Shown: in pieces, positions 36,908-45,894 of the stretch
How positions within the stretch are numbered: the stretch's first letter is position 1
Layout of the letters: each line of letters opens with the position of its first letter
Assembly: GCF_023634805.2 (NCBI RefSeq)
Contig: NZ_CP106881.1
Coordinates: forward strand, 1,891,501-1,955,500
Length of the DNA stretch: 64,000 bases
Direction of reading: 5' to 3'
Origin: Comamonas endophytica
Lineage (GTDB): Bacteria > Pseudomonadota > Gammaproteobacteria > Burkholderiales > Burkholderiaceae_C
Position numbers and translations under genes: made by a program
Notes under the pieces: model-generated
Told to the model about the DNA's origin: nothing
The model's database searches: none
The model's input: the letters and a program-made list of their open reading frames with translations, nothing else

Positions 36908-38308
36908 ATGCGTCTTTCCTCACTCAACCCCCGCACCCTTGCCATGGGCCTCGTGTGCCTGGCCACTCTCGCCGCTGGCGGTGCCCAGGCGCAGGGCCTG
37001 CGCCCGTCCGGCGGCACGGGTGCCTCCCTGTCGAAGGCGCTGGACAGCAGCGTCCGCGCCGTGCCCGGCAATACCGGCGTGCGCTCGGCGGATTACATCG
37101 TGGCGGTGGTCAATTCCGAGCCGGTGACCAATACCGAAGTGCGCAACCGCATGGCGCGCGTGGCCCAGTCGGTCTCGGAGCAGGGCGGGAAGCTGCCGCC
37201 CGAGGACGTGCTGGCACGCGAAGTGCTCGAGCGGTTGATCGTGGAAAAGGCCCAGCTGCAAAGCGCGCGCGAACAGGGCCTGAAAGTCGACGATTACGCC
37301 GTTGAACAGGCCGCGCAGAACGTGGCGCGCCAGAACGGCCTGTCGCTCGAGCAGATGCTGGCACGGCTGGCTTCCGATGGCATCAGTGCCACGCGCTTTC
37401 GCGAGGAACTGCGCAGCCAGCTGCTGCTGCAGCGCCTGCGCGAGCGCGAGGTCGACGGCCGGGTGCGCGTGAGCGAGCTGGACATCGACCAGTACATCAA
37501 GGAGCAGCGCAGCAGCGGCGACCTGTCCGCCACTGCGCTGAACCTCGGCCATGTGTTCATTCCCGTGCCCGAGAACGCGGCGCCCGCGGTGGTGGCCGAG
37601 CGCGAGGCGCGCGCGAACGAGGCGCTCGGGAAGCTGCGCGCCGGCCAGGATTTCGCGGCCGTGGTGCGCGAATATTCGGAAGCGCCCGAGGCGCGCGAGG
37701 GCGGTGCGCTGGGCATGCGCCCCGCGGACCGCTATCCGGAGCTGTTCATGCGCGCCGTGGGCGGCTCCCCCAAGGGTGCGCTGATCGGGCCGCTGCGCTC
37801 GGGCGCGGGCTTCCACCTGCTGAAGGTGCTGGACCGTTCGCAGCAGGGCGTGCCCGCGGTTGTGACGCAGAACCATGCCCGCCACATCCTGCTGCGTCCT
37901 TCGGAACAGCTCAACGAACGCCAGGCCGCCGAGCGCCTGGCCGACTATCGCCGCCGCGTGCAGGCCGGCCAGGCGCGCTTTGAGGATCTCGCGCGCGACC
38001 ATTCCCAGGACGGCAGCGCCAAGCAGGGCGGCGACCTGGGCTGGGCGGGTCCCGGCGCCTATGTGCCCGAGTTCGAGGAGGCGCTGAACCAGCTCCAGCC
38101 GGGCGAGGTGAGTGCTCCGGTGGTATCGCGCTTTGGCGTGCACCTGATCCAGCTGATCGAGCGCCGCCAGGCGACGCTGACACCGCGCGAGCAGCGCGAC
38201 ATGCTGCGCAACGTGGTGCGCGAGCAGAAGCTCGAAAAGGCCTACAGCACCTGGGTCCAGGAAGTGCGCGGGCGCGCCTATGTGGAATACCGCGATCCCC
38301 CGCAATAA
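36908..38308 (+). CDS. surA: Periplasmic chaperone/peptidyl-prolyl isomerase SurA
   Basis: Folds outer-membrane proteins, including LptD. 466 residues with a signal peptide (LCAWPL-like hydrophobic segment ending GGAQAQ in the native frame). The SurA N-terminal domain spans about residues 60-190 (DYIVAVVNSEPVTNTEVRNR). Two parvulin domains follow: the first starts around LNLGHVFIPVPE, and the second contains ARHILLRPSEQ and GGDLGWAGPGAYVPEFEEAL. A C-terminal helix completes the chaperone. The six-base gap to lptD suggests one transcript. pdxA, which lies between surA and rsmA in enterobacteria, is absent. Confidence 0.96.
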   Translation: MRLSSLNPRTLAMGLVCLATLAAGGAQAQGLRPSGGTGASLSKALDSSVRAVPGNTGVRSADYIVAVVNSEPVTNTEVRNRMARVAQSVSEQGGKLPPEDVLAREVLERLIVEKAQLQSAREQGLKVDDYAVEQAAQNVARQNGLSLEQMLARLASDGISATRFREELRSQLLLQRLREREVDGRVRVSELDIDQYIKEQRSSGDLSATALNLGHVFIPVPENAAPAVVAEREARANEALGKLRAGQDFAAVVREYSEAPEAREGGALGMRPADRYPELFMRAVGGSPKGALIGPLRSGAGFHLLKVLDRSQQGVPAVVTQNHARHILLRPSEQLNERQAAERLADYRRRVQAGQARFEDLARDHSQDGSAKQGGDLGWAGPGAYVPEFEEALNQLQPGEVSAPVVSRFGVHLIQLIERRQATLTPREQRDMLRNVVREQKLEKAYSTWVQEVRGRAYVEYRDPPQ

Positions 38309-38320
38309 GAGTAGCCAGTT

Positions 38321-39091
38321 TTGAAACACATTCCCCGCAAACGCTTCGGCCAGAACTTCCTGACCGATGGCGGCATCATCGATGCCATTGTCGACGCGAT
38401 CGACCCCAAAGCCGGCGACCCGATGGTCGAGATCGGCCCCGGCCTGATGGCCCTGACGCAGCCGCTGGTCGAGCGCGTCGGCCGGCTCACCGTGATCGAG
38501 CTCGACCGCGACCTGGCCTTGCGGCTGCGCCTGCACCAGCAGCTCGAGGTGATCGAGTCGGATGTGCTTAAGGTCGATTTCACCGCCGTCGCGCAGCAAC
38601 TGCAGACGCAGCAGCTGCGCGTGGTCGGCAACCTGCCCTACAACATCTCGACGCCCATCCTGTTCCACCTGCTCGAGCATGTGGATGTGATCCAGGACCA
38701 GCATTTCATGCTGCAAAAGGAAGTCATCGACCGCATGGTGGGCGCGCCCTCTACGGCGGCCTATGGCCGGCTGTCGGTGCTGCTGCAGTGGCGCTATGCG
38801 ATGGAAGAAGTGCTGTTCGTGCCGCCCGAGAGCTTCGATCCGCCGCCCAAGGTCAACAGCGCCGTGGTGCGCATGGTGCCGCGCGCCGCGCCCGCGCCTG
38901 TGGACAAGCACCTGCTCGAGGAAATGGTGCAGGTGGCCTTCAGCCAGCGCCGCAAGCTGCTGCGCCACACGCTGGGCCGCTGGCTGGAGGACAAGGCTTA
39001 CGGCGGCGACTTCGATGTGAAGCGCCGCGCCGAGGAAGTCTCCGTAGAGGAATATGTGGCACTTGCCGCAGAATTGGCCAGCACCCCCTGA
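38321..39091 (+). CDS. rsmA: 16S rRNA dimethyladenosine transferase RsmA
   Basis: Dimethylates A1518 and A1519 of 16S rRNA. 256 residues. It starts [20 protein letters not shown], with SAM-binding motif [16 protein letters not shown] and catalytic motif NLPYNIS (NLPY). [17 protein letters not shown] marks the C-terminal helical domain. The start codon is TTG at 38321, chosen because the conserved [12 protein letters not shown] sequence begins immediately. It lies 12 bases after surA on the same strand, so it belongs to the lptD-surA-rsmA unit. Confidence 0.96.
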   Translation: MKHIPRKRFGQNFLTDGGIIDAIVDAIDPKAGDPMVEIGPGLMALTQPLVERVGRLTVIELDRDLALRLRLHQQLEVIESDVLKVDFTAVAQQLQTQQLRVVGNLPYNISTPILFHLLEHVDVIQDQHFMLQKEVIDRMVGAPSTAAYGRLSVLLQWRYAMEEVLFVPPESFDPPPKVNSAVVRMVPRAAPAPVDKHLLEEMVQVAFSQRRKLLRHTLGRWLEDKAYGGDFDVKRRAEEVSVEEYVALAAELASTP

Positions 39092-39149
39092 GCGGCTTTG
39101 CGGCAGGCGCCGAGCCCGCTTCCCCTCTCATCCTTCGGTGGAGGGGGAC

Positions 39150-39240
39150 GCCCGGCCAGGGGGGCCCGCCTAGGGCGGCCCGCGCAGGGACGACGCCTTC
39201 GGTGCGGGGGCCCGCCTAGGGGGCCCGCCTAGGGGCGGCC
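39150..39240. repeat. GC-rich CCTAGG-containing direct repeats
   Basis: Three copies of GGGGGCCCGCCTAGG(G) at about 39160-39174, 39206-39220 and 39219-39234, in a nearly all-GC stretch between rsmA and the barstar gene. The same 16-17-base sequence recurs at 63295-63311 and in inverse at 63174-63190, where it is inserted inside dispersed-repeat units. Confidence 0.8.
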
Positions 39241-39274
39241 CTTCCTCGGCGTCCCTCGGCTGGAGTCCGCCAAG

Positions 39275-39700
39275 TTATAGAAACGAGTAGAAGCAGCGGA
39301 ACGAGATCTTGCGCTCGGCCCAGTAGTCGGCCGCATCGCGGAAGCTGTCGAGCAGCTGCTCGCGCACTTCCTTGTCGAACTTCGTGGTGGTCGGGATCTG
39401 GTCCAGCACCAGGATGAAACCCGGCTGCGGTCCGGCCTTGTGCAGCGGATCCGTGAGGCAGTCGTAGAGCGCATCGAAGTTCTTGCCGAAATGCGCCGGA
39501 AAGATGAACTGCGTGGCAATCAGGTCGAGAATGTCCTGCTTGGTCTGGGCATGCGCCAGATTGGCATACAGGAAGTGGTTGCCCAGCACCTTGGCGGCCT
39601 CCTGCAGGTCCTGCACGCGGTAGGCGCGGATCGATTGCACGATGTTCTGGCGCACGTTACGCAGCGGCAGCTCAGGGGTCTTACGAAGTGGTGTTTCCAT
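39275..39700 (-). CDS. Barstar-family RNase inhibitor
   Basis: 141-residue protein with the barstar core. The segments are IVQSIRAYRVQDLQEAAKVL, FIFPAHFGKNFDALYDCLTD (the FPxHFGxNxDAxxDxLTD motif of barstars) and FILVLDQIP. It ends RCFYSFL. Barstars bind and block extracellular-type RNases inside the producing cell. Start ATG 39700 (METPLRK) was chosen. An in-frame ATG at 39847 overlaps the stop of the upstream RNase remnant by four bases (ATGA) and would add a 49-residue leader. The upstream gene on the same strand is a decayed barnase-like RNase. Confidence 0.88.
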   Translation of the reverse strand: METPLRKTPELPLRNVRQNIVQSIRAYRVQDLQEAAKVLGNHFLYANLAHAQTKQDILDLIATQFIFPAHFGKNFDALYDCLTDPLHKAGPQPGFILVLDQIPTTTKFDKEVREQLLDSFRDAADYWAERKISFRCFYSFL

Positions 39701-39843
39701 CTCCGCGGATCTTTCTTGGACAGGACTGTCCACAATCGGGGAGGGCGCAAGAATGCTGTCGCCCGGTTGCGAAAAATAAGACGGGGCAAAGGGCCCCTCA
39801 TGGCACCCTTCGCGGCCCTGGCCGGCGAATACTGGTTGCGTCT

Positions 39844-40080
39844 TCATCGATGATGTTGGTAAAAGCTGGCGTAACGGTCGCGGGTGTCATCGCAGGCATC
39901 GGGCACCCGCAGCTCCGGGCCACCGCAATCTCGCAAGCGCGGCGTCTTGACGGTATATTCCTGGCAATAGACCCGTTTGCAGCTGGACGGGATGCGCCCG
40001 CGATGGCCAAAGACGCTGCCGCCCACAGGCCTGCCGGCGCGCATCGATCCATGCATCGCATGCCCCCGCAAGGGCCGCTC
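39844..40080 (-). pseudogene. Decayed barnase/RNase Sa-like ribonuclease
   Basis: The minus-strand frame ending at 39844 reads GGSVFGHRGRIP, then CQEYTVKTP, RDCGGPELRVPDAC and TRDRYASFYQHHR. Bacterial N1/T1-type RNases have the same order: GSVFGNREGxLP, YYxEYTVxTP, RGARRIVxGG and YTxDHYxSF. The EYTV Glu is present. The RGARRIV block, which supplies the catalytic Arg, is missing by what looks like an in-frame 21-base deletion, and the catalytic His of DHY is Arg (DRY). The segment before GSVF is also shortened and no signal peptide is readable in this frame. It is most likely a dead toxin gene whose inhibitor gene persists downstream. Confidence 0.6.
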
Positions 40081-40284
40081 CGGCCGTGCGACAGCAGACA
40101 ATTGCAGGGCCGAGCCAGCCCTGCACGCTGGCGCCATCCATGGCGCAACGGCAAAGGCTGTCCCTGAAAAAATCGCATGACCAGTCTGAAAACAACGGGC
40201 GGCGACAGCCTTCGGCATCTAAAACCTTTCAGAAACCCAGGTCATGCCTGAAATTTCGACCTGCTAGTGTGCCGTATCACCCCT

Positions 40285-40323
40285 CAAAAAGCAAGCGCCT
40301 GCCCAAATTTTGGGCAGGCGCTT
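40285..40323 (-). terminator. Intrinsic terminator after maeB
   Basis: Perfect 15-base-arm inverted repeat AAGCGCCTGCCCAAA at 40293-40307 and its complement at 40309-40323. On the minus strand it is followed by GCTTTTTG. It lies 91 bases beyond the maeB stop codon. Confidence 0.85.
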
Positions 40324-40413
40324 ACATTTGCGGAGGACCGTGTCCGGCGGGGCCGCTGCAGGCCTGGCGGCGCAGGCCAGGCTGACGTTGCCCGGGCCTG
40401 CCGCCTTTGTGGA

Positions 40414-42735
40414 TCAGCGCGCGGCGTTGGCGTCGGCCACCGTCAGCGCGGTCATGTTGACGATGCGGCGCACCGTTGCGCTGGGTGTGAGCACATGCAC
40501 CGGCTGGGCGGCGCCCAGCAGCACCGGGCCGATGGCAATGCCGCCGCCGGCTGCGGTCTTGAGCAGGTTGTAGGAGATGTTGGCCGCGTCGATATTGGGC
40601 AGCACCAACAGGTTGGCGTCGCCGACCAGGGTGCTGTTGGGCATCAGCGCCGCGCGGGCCTTGCCGTTGAGCGCCACGTCGCCATGCATTTCGCCGTCGA
40701 CCTCGAGCCAGGGTGCCTGCACCCGCAGCATCTCCAGCGTGGCGCGCATCTTCACGGCGCTGGGCTGCACGCTCGAGCCGAAGTTCGAATGGCTCAGCAG
40801 CGCGCACTTGGGCTTGATGCCGAAACGCATCATTTCCTCGGCCGCCATGATGGTGATCTCGCACAGCTGCTCGGGCGTGGGATCGTAGTTCACATGGGTG
40901 TCGACCAGGAACACCTGGCGTTCGGGCAGCAGCAGGCCGTTCATGCAGGCGAAGGTCTCCACCCCGGCACGCTTGCCCAGCACCTGGTCGATGTAGTTGA
41001 GGTGGTGCGTGGTCTGGCCCCAGGTGCCGCAGATCAGCCCGTCGACCTCGCCCTTGTGCAGCAGCATCGCGCCGATCAGCGTCAGGCGGCGGCGCATCTC
41101 GATCTTGGCAATGGGCGCGGTGATGCCCTTGCGCTCGGTCATGCGGTGGTAGGACTGCCAGAAGTCGCGGTAGCGGTGGTCGTCCTCGACGTTCACCACG
41201 TCGTAGTCGCGGCCCTGCTCGAGGCGCAGGCCGAACTTCACGATGCGCTGGGCAATGATGGCCGGACGGCCGATCAGCGTGGGGCGGGCCAGATGCTCGT
41301 CCACCACGATCTGCGCGGCGCGCAGCACGCGTTCCTCCTCGCCTTCGGCATAGGCCACGCGCTTGCGCGTGCCCTGCTTGGCCGCGGCGAAGATCGGCTT
41401 CATGGTCGAACCCGAGGCATAGACGAAGGTCTGCAGGTGCTCGCGGTAGGCGTCCATGTCCTGGATCGGACGCTGGGCCACGCCGGATTCGGCCGCTGCC
41501 TGCGCCACTGCCGGCGCGATCTTCATCATCAGGCGCGGGTCGAAGGGCTTGGGGATCAGGTAGTCGGGCCCGAAGACCAGCGGCTCGCCCACATAGGCGG
41601 CTGCCACTTCCTCGCTCTGCTCGGCCTGCGCCAGGTCGGCAATGGCATGCACCGCGGCGATCTCCATCTCCAGCGTGATGGTGGTCGCGCCGCAATCGAG
41701 CGCCCCGCGGAAGATATAGGGGAAGCACAGGACGTTGTTGACCTGATTCGGATAATCGGTCCGTCCCGTTGCCATGATGGCGTCATCGCGCACGCTCTTG
41801 ACGTCTTCTGGCGTGATCTCCGGGTTCGGGTTGGCCAGGGCGAAGATCACGGGACGGGCGGCCATGCGTGCCACCATTTCCGGCTTGAGCACGCCGCCAG
41901 CGGACAGGCCAAGGAACACATCGGCATCGACGATGACCTCCGACAGCTTGCGCATGTCGGTATCGCGCGCGAACATGGCTTTATCGTCGTCCATCAGCTC
42001 GGTACGACCGGTATAGACCACGCCGGCCAGGTCGGTCACGAACACGTTCTCGCGCCGCAGGCCGATCTCCAGCAGCAGGTTCAGGCAGGCCAGGGCCGCC
42101 GCGCCGGCGCCCGAAGCCACGAGCGTGACCTCCTCGATCTTCTTGTTGGCGACCTTGAGCGCATTGATCATGGCCGCGGCCACGGTGATGGCCGTGCCGT
42201 GCTGGTCATCGTGGAACACGGGAATCTTCAGGCGCTTGCGCAGCTCGCGCTCGACATAGAAGCACTCGGGCGCCTTGATGTCCTCGAGATTGATGGCGCC
42301 AAAGGTCGGCTCGAGCGCGGCAATGACCTCGACCAGCTTCTGCGGGTCCTTTTCATCGATTTCGATGTCGAAGACGTCGACGCCGGCGAATTTCTTGAAC
42401 AGGACGCCCTTGCCTTCCATGACCGGCTTGGAAGCCAGCGCGCCGATGTCGCCCAGGCCTAGCACGGCCGTGCCGTTGGAGATGACGCCGACCAGATTGC
42501 CACGGCTGGTGTACTTGAAGGCGGCGTTGGGATCCTTGACGATCTCCTCGCAGGGGGCTGCCACGCCCGGGGAGTAGGCCAGCGCCAGGTCGTGCTGGTT
42601 GGCCATGGGCTTGGTGGCCGCGATGGCTACCTTGCCTGGCTTGGGGAACTCGTGGTATTCGAGGGCTGCACGGCGCAGCAGCGCGCGTTTGTCGGTAGGG
42701 GTGGCAAGGGTAGAAGAAACCGTAGTGTCGGACAT
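40414..42735 (-). CDS. maeB: NADP-dependent malic enzyme with phosphotransacetylase-like domain
   Basis: Decarboxylates malate to pyruvate, making NADPH. 773 residues. The N-terminal malic-enzyme domain (about 1-430) has [33 protein letters not shown] and the NAD(P)-binding [18 protein letters not shown]. The C-terminal half (about 440-770) is phosphotransacetylase-like ([50 protein letters not shown]), usually regulatory in the MaeB class. ATG 42735 has GGAG eight bases upstream. It is divergent from a Bug gene and has a strong terminator. Confidence 0.96.
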   Translation of the reverse strand: MSDTTVSSTLATPTDKRALLRRAALEYHEFPKPGKVAIAATKPMANQHDLALAYSPGVAAPCEEIVKDPNAAFKYTSRGNLVGVISNGTAVLGLGDIGALASKPVMEGKGVLFKKFAGVDVFDIEIDEKDPQKLVEVIAALEPTFGAINLEDIKAPECFYVERELRKRLKIPVFHDDQHGTAITVAAAMINALKVANKKIEEVTLVASGAGAAALACLNLLLEIGLRRENVFVTDLAGVVYTGRTELMDDDKAMFARDTDMRKLSEVIVDADVFLGLSAGGVLKPEMVARMAARPVIFALANPNPEITPEDVKSVRDDAIMATGRTDYPNQVNNVLCFPYIFRGALDCGATTITLEMEIAAVHAIADLAQAEQSEEVAAAYVGEPLVFGPDYLIPKPFDPRLMMKIAPAVAQAAAESGVAQRPIQDMDAYREHLQTFVYASGSTMKPIFAAAKQGTRKRVAYAEGEEERVLRAAQIVVDEHLARPTLIGRPAIIAQRIVKFGLRLEQGRDYDVVNVEDDHRYRDFWQSYHRMTERKGITAPIAKIEMRRRLTLIGAMLLHKGEVDGLICGTWGQTTHHLNYIDQVLGKRAGVETFACMNGLLLPERQVFLVDTHVNYDPTPEQLCEITIMAAEEMMRFGIKPKCALLSHSNFGSSVQPSAVKMRATLEMLRVQAPWLEVDGEMHGDVALNGKARAALMPNSTLVGDANLLVLPNIDAANISYNLLKTAAGGGIAIGPVLLGAAQPVHVLTPSATVRRIVNMTALTVADANAAR

Positions 42736-43105
42736 CAAGCGTCTCCAGCTCGAGGGTGAATCCAATCCGCGGCAAAAGCTCGAGCAGGCCAGCGGATTGC
42801 TTATTTATGGGGGTGGCCCGCATCCATGCAGGCCGTGTCTGCGGCGGCCCGGGCCGGTTGTCCTGCGTGTGGGCGCTTCGTAGGCGCCTCATTGTAGGCT
42901 CAGTGCCATACATGGCACGCAGCTCGGCTTGCGCGGCAGGGGACAAAAAGCGGTAACCGGGGCGCAACCCATGCCCGGCCTGCAGCAGTGCACCACGATG
43001 GGGCGGAAACTGTCGCGTCGATGCAGATCTGACCTGATTTGCCGGACGGGAAACGGCGTTATGCTTGGCGCCGGCAATAACGCTAACCCGCATTAAGAGG
43101 AATTC
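42736..43105. other. Divergent intergenic region between maeB and a Bug gene
   Basis: About 370 bases. It has a small dyad GGCGC-TTCGTAG-GCGCC near 42870-42886 that could form a hairpin in the maeB leader. A strong ribosome-binding site (AAGAGGAATTC) lies just before the Bug start. I see no convincing gene or riboswitch. Confidence 0.5.
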
Positions 43106-44137
43106 ATGTCTCTGTCCCGCTCCCGTGCTTTTCCCGCTTTCCGTGCCACCCGCCGCGCGTCCATGCGCGTGGTTCTGGGCATTGCCGTCGCCGCCGCGGC
43201 GTTTGCTGCCCCCTTGGCGCAGGCGGCGAGCCCTGCGGCCTATCCCACCAAGCCCATCCGCCTGATCGTGCCCTTCTCGGCCGGTGGTTCGACGGACATC
43301 CTGGGCCGCCTGCTGGCGCAGAAGATGGGCGAGAACATGAATGCCACCGTGGTGGTGGAAAACAAGCCCGGCGCCAATGGCACGCTGGGCTGCGACCAGC
43401 TGGCCAAGTCGCCCGCCGACGGCTACACCATGGTGCTGGGCGATGTGGGCTGCATGGCCATGGCCGTCGGCCTCTACACCAAGCTGTCCTATGACCCGCT
43501 CAAGGACTTCGCCGACGTGAGCCTGGTGGCGCGCAGCCCGCTGGTGCTCACCGTGGGCACGCAGAGCCCGTTCAAGTCGCTGGCCGACCTGACGGCCGCC
43601 GCGCGTGCCCAGCCGGGCAAGCTCAACTACCCGTCGTCGGGTACCGGTGGCCCGAACCACCTGGGCGGCGAGCTCTACGCCATGCAGGCCAAGGTCAAGA
43701 TCAGCCATATCCCCTACAAGGGCAGCGCGCCTTCGGTGGTGTCGCTGGTGGCCGGCGAGACCGATTTCGGCTTCCTGACGGCCGTGACCATCGACTCCCA
43801 GCTCAAGGCTGGCAAGCTGCGCGCGCTGGCGGTGGCGCACAACGAGCGCCTGGCATCGATGCCCGATGTGCCGACCATGGACGAGCAGGGCCTCAAGGGC
43901 TTCCAGGCCGATGCCTGGTTCATGGCCTCCGTGCCCGCAGGCACTCCCAAGCCCGTCATCGACCGCCTGTACACGGAGATCGCCAAGGCGCTGTCCGATC
44001 CACAGGTCAAGGCCAAGCTCGATGCCATGGGCGTGCTGCCTTCGGCGCTCAACCCCGCGGCATCGGAAGAGTTCCACAAGGTCGAAGTGGCGAAGTGGCG
44101 CGCTGTGATCAAGAACGCCAACATCACGCTGGACTAA
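43106..44137 (+). CDS. Bug-family periplasmic solute-binding protein
   Basis: 343-residue precursor. A long basic N-region and hydrophobic core form the signal peptide (LGIAVAAAAFAAPLAQAASP). The mature protein begins near AYPTKPIRLIVPFSAGGSTD, the Bug hallmark. Other family segments are VVENKPGANGTLG, ISHIPYKGSAPSVV and SVPAGTPKPVIDRL. Strong ribosome-binding site (AGAGGAATTC) before the ATG. No regulator or transport partner is adjacent, so it is a stand-alone receptor of unknown ligand. Confidence 0.94.
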   Translation: MSLSRSRAFPAFRATRRASMRVVLGIAVAAAAFAAPLAQAASPAAYPTKPIRLIVPFSAGGSTDILGRLLAQKMGENMNATVVVENKPGANGTLGCDQLAKSPADGYTMVLGDVGCMAMAVGLYTKLSYDPLKDFADVSLVARSPLVLTVGTQSPFKSLADLTAAARAQPGKLNYPSSGTGGPNHLGGELYAMQAKVKISHIPYKGSAPSVVSLVAGETDFGFLTAVTIDSQLKAGKLRALAVAHNERLASMPDVPTMDEQGLKGFQADAWFMASVPAGTPKPVIDRLYTEIAKALSDPQVKAKLDAMGVLPSALNPAASEEFHKVEVAKWRAVIKNANITLD

Positions 44138-44230
44138 CGGCGCCTTTGTCCTGCAGACCGCATCGCCGCTTGGCGCCATGATGGGAGCCTGGCCTGGCGG
44201 TGCAAAGGCAGTTTCGTGCCCAGCAGCCCG

Positions 44231-44297
44231 TCATCCTTCGACAGGCTCAGGACGAACGGATCACCCCCACCGTTCGCCCTGAGCCTGTCGAATGGCG
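44231..44297. repeat. Dispersed repeat pair in inverted orientation
   Basis: CCTTCGACAGGCTCAGGACG plus AACGG at 44235-44259 faces CCGTTCGCCCTGAGCCTGTC plus GAA at 44270-44292. The units form a compact hairpin after the Bug gene. No 14-base insert is present. Confidence 0.85.
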
Positions 44298-44365
44298 TTT
44301 CAGGGCGGGGCGGTCGAGATGAAAACGACCTAGCCGCCGCAGGCCCTGTCAATGGAGGTACCCCG

Positions 44366-44764
44366 ATGCGCTGTTTTTCATTTTCCCTGGCGGCTGCCTG
44401 CGTGGCCGCACTTGCCCTCGCGGGCTGCGATTCCCGTTCCGGCTCCGATGGCATGCCGATGGCCCAGCCCTCGGCTTTCGACCAACCCGCACCGCGCGCC
44501 CCGGTGCTGGCCGATTCCAATCCCGTGCCCACCCCGCATCTCGAGACACAGCATGCTTCGAGCCAGCCGTTGCCCGCCGCGGTGCCGTTGCCGCCGCGTC
44601 CGGTGATCCAGTCTTCCGGCGGCGCGCAGGACAGCAACCAGGCCAATGGCGGCTCCAGCCCGGCGGCGGGCTATGCCAGCGGCATCACCGATGCCCGCGG
44701 CGATGGCGACAGGCACGAGCTCGATGGCGGCAAGAACAGTGGGTCGGGAGCCAGCCGCCAATGA
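44366..44764 (+). CDS. Hypothetical lipoprotein
   Basis: 132 residues from ATG 44366, which follows GGAGG by seven bases. Signal peptide with lipobox LALAGC (Cys about 20), then a Pro-, Ala-, Ser-, Gly- and Gln-rich mature part (APRAPVLADSNPVPTPHLE) with no recognisable domain. The tail DARGDGDRHELDGGKNSGSG is charged. Probably a small envelope-anchored protein of unknown role. The good ribosome-binding site and lipobox argue it is real. Confidence 0.75.
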   Translation: MRCFSFSLAAACVAALALAGCDSRSGSDGMPMAQPSAFDQPAPRAPVLADSNPVPTPHLETQHASSQPLPAAVPLPPRPVIQSSGGAQDSNQANGGSSPAAGYASGITDARGDGDRHELDGGKNSGSGASRQ

Positions 44765-44850
44765 TCCGGCGCTGCCTCAGCTGACCTGCGCCCAGGCCGC
44801 CAGCCGCTGGGCGGCCCAGGCTGCAAAGCACTGGGGCAAGCTCTGCGCAT

Positions 44851-45099
44851 TCATTGCGCGGCTCCCAGTGCCGGCTGCGGAGCCTGGCGTGCCTGGGCAC
44901 GGTTCCAGGCCTTCTCATGGAAGAAATAGGCCACGGCCTGCACCGAGGGCTCCAGCAGGCTCAGCGTCAGCGAAGCCCAGAAATTGCGCGTGACCGCATA
45001 GGCGACACAGGCCGCCACCATGATATGGATCATGTAATAGCTGGCGGTCTTCAGCAGGGTGGGTTGGTTGGCGCGAAGCAGTTGGCGAAGGCGGAGCAT
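44851..45099 (-). CDS. DUF2061 small membrane protein
   Basis: 82 residues from ATG 45099. The core LLKTASYYMIHIMVAACVAY followed by AVTRNFWASLTLSLLEPSVQ and AVAYFFHEKAWNR is the DUF2061 signature, with two membrane segments (about residues 17-35 and 40-60). Function unknown. An upstream in-frame start at 45159 (MDHGNGNQY) lacks a ribosome-binding site. It is convergent with the lipoprotein gene and divergent from the Nudix gene. Confidence 0.85.
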   Translation of the reverse strand: MLRLRQLLRANQPTLLKTASYYMIHIMVAACVAYAVTRNFWASLTLSLLEPSVQAVAYFFHEKAWNRAQARQAPQPALGAAQ

Positions 45100-45242
45100 G
45101 GAATTTTCTGAAGTCTGGAACTGAGTCAAATGATATTGATTCCCATTGCCATGGTCCAATTGATTGGATGGAACATGTCCATAGCCTGCGGCATGGATAT
45201 GCGCGTTGCATATGCAGTGCCTAACGAAAGCCGCAGGCGATA

Positions 45243-45812
45243 ATGCGTGTTATGCCTGATCGCTGGAAACCCAATGTCACCGTGTCCGCCATCATCGAAC
45301 GAGATGGCCGCTTTCTATTGGTCGAGGAAGAAACCGCCGACGGATTGAAGCTGAACGTGCCCGCGGGCCATCTGGACCCTGCGGAATCCCCCCTCGATGC
45401 CTGCGTGCGCGAGGTGCTGGAGGAAACCGCCTTCGGCTTCACGCCCACGGCGCTGGTGGGCGTGTACATGAACCGTTTCACGCGCACGCGCAGCGGGGCC
45501 GACATCACCTACCTGCGGTTTGCGTTCACGGGCGAGCTGGGCACGCACCATGCGCAGCGCGCGCTGGACGACGGCATCCTGCGCACGGTGTGGATGACGC
45601 TGGCCGAGCTCGAGTCCAGCGCCGCGCGCCACCGCAGCCCGGTCGTGCTGGAGTCGGTGCGCGACTATCTCGCAGGCCAGCGCTTCGATTTGTCCATGCT
45701 GCATGTGGACGCAAGCGTCTACGAGGGGCCGGTGCCCTCCAGCCGCGGGGCCGCCCAGCGCGGGCCGGACCGGCGCGCCGCGGACCAGGTGAAGGACGGC
45801 ACAGGCCGCTGA
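45243..45812 (+). CDS. Nudix hydrolase (NudJ-like)
   Basis: Pyrophosphohydrolase of 189 residues. The Nudix box [20 protein letters not shown] followed by TAFGF is intact, with the REVLEET core. The preceding [20 protein letters not shown] resembles the NudJ group (thiamine pyrophosphate/nucleoside triphosphate hydrolases). The C-terminal ~40 residues are charged and poorly conserved-looking. ATG 45243 has GCAGG eight bases upstream; ATG 45252 is possible. It lies 82 bases before mnmA, a frequent nudJ-mnmA pairing in proteobacteria. Confidence 0.92.
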   Translation: MRVMPDRWKPNVTVSAIIERDGRFLLVEEETADGLKLNVPAGHLDPAESPLDACVREVLEETAFGFTPTALVGVYMNRFTRTRSGADITYLRFAFTGELGTHHAQRALDDGILRTVWMTLAELESSAARHRSPVVLESVRDYLAGQRFDLSMLHVDASVYEGPVPSSRGAAQRGPDRRAADQVKDGTGR

Positions 45813-45894
45813 TCCGTGCGCTCCCCGCGCGCGGGAAGGCGGTATTTGCCCCCACCACACGGCTGCGCGCGGTGGCTGGGATAATCGCCCCCCT

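Noticed and set aside
40267..42462. Plus-strand open frame of over 700 codons opposite maeB
   Set aside because: Composition (His, Gln, Val, Ala) is that of an antisense shadow, and the minus strand encodes a full malic enzyme.
42736..43105. Small protein-like minus-strand stretch upstream of maeB (reads RFLSPAAQAELRAMYGTEPT)
   Set aside because: There is no credible start codon with a ribosome-binding site, and the frame simply continues from antisense of the Bug gene.
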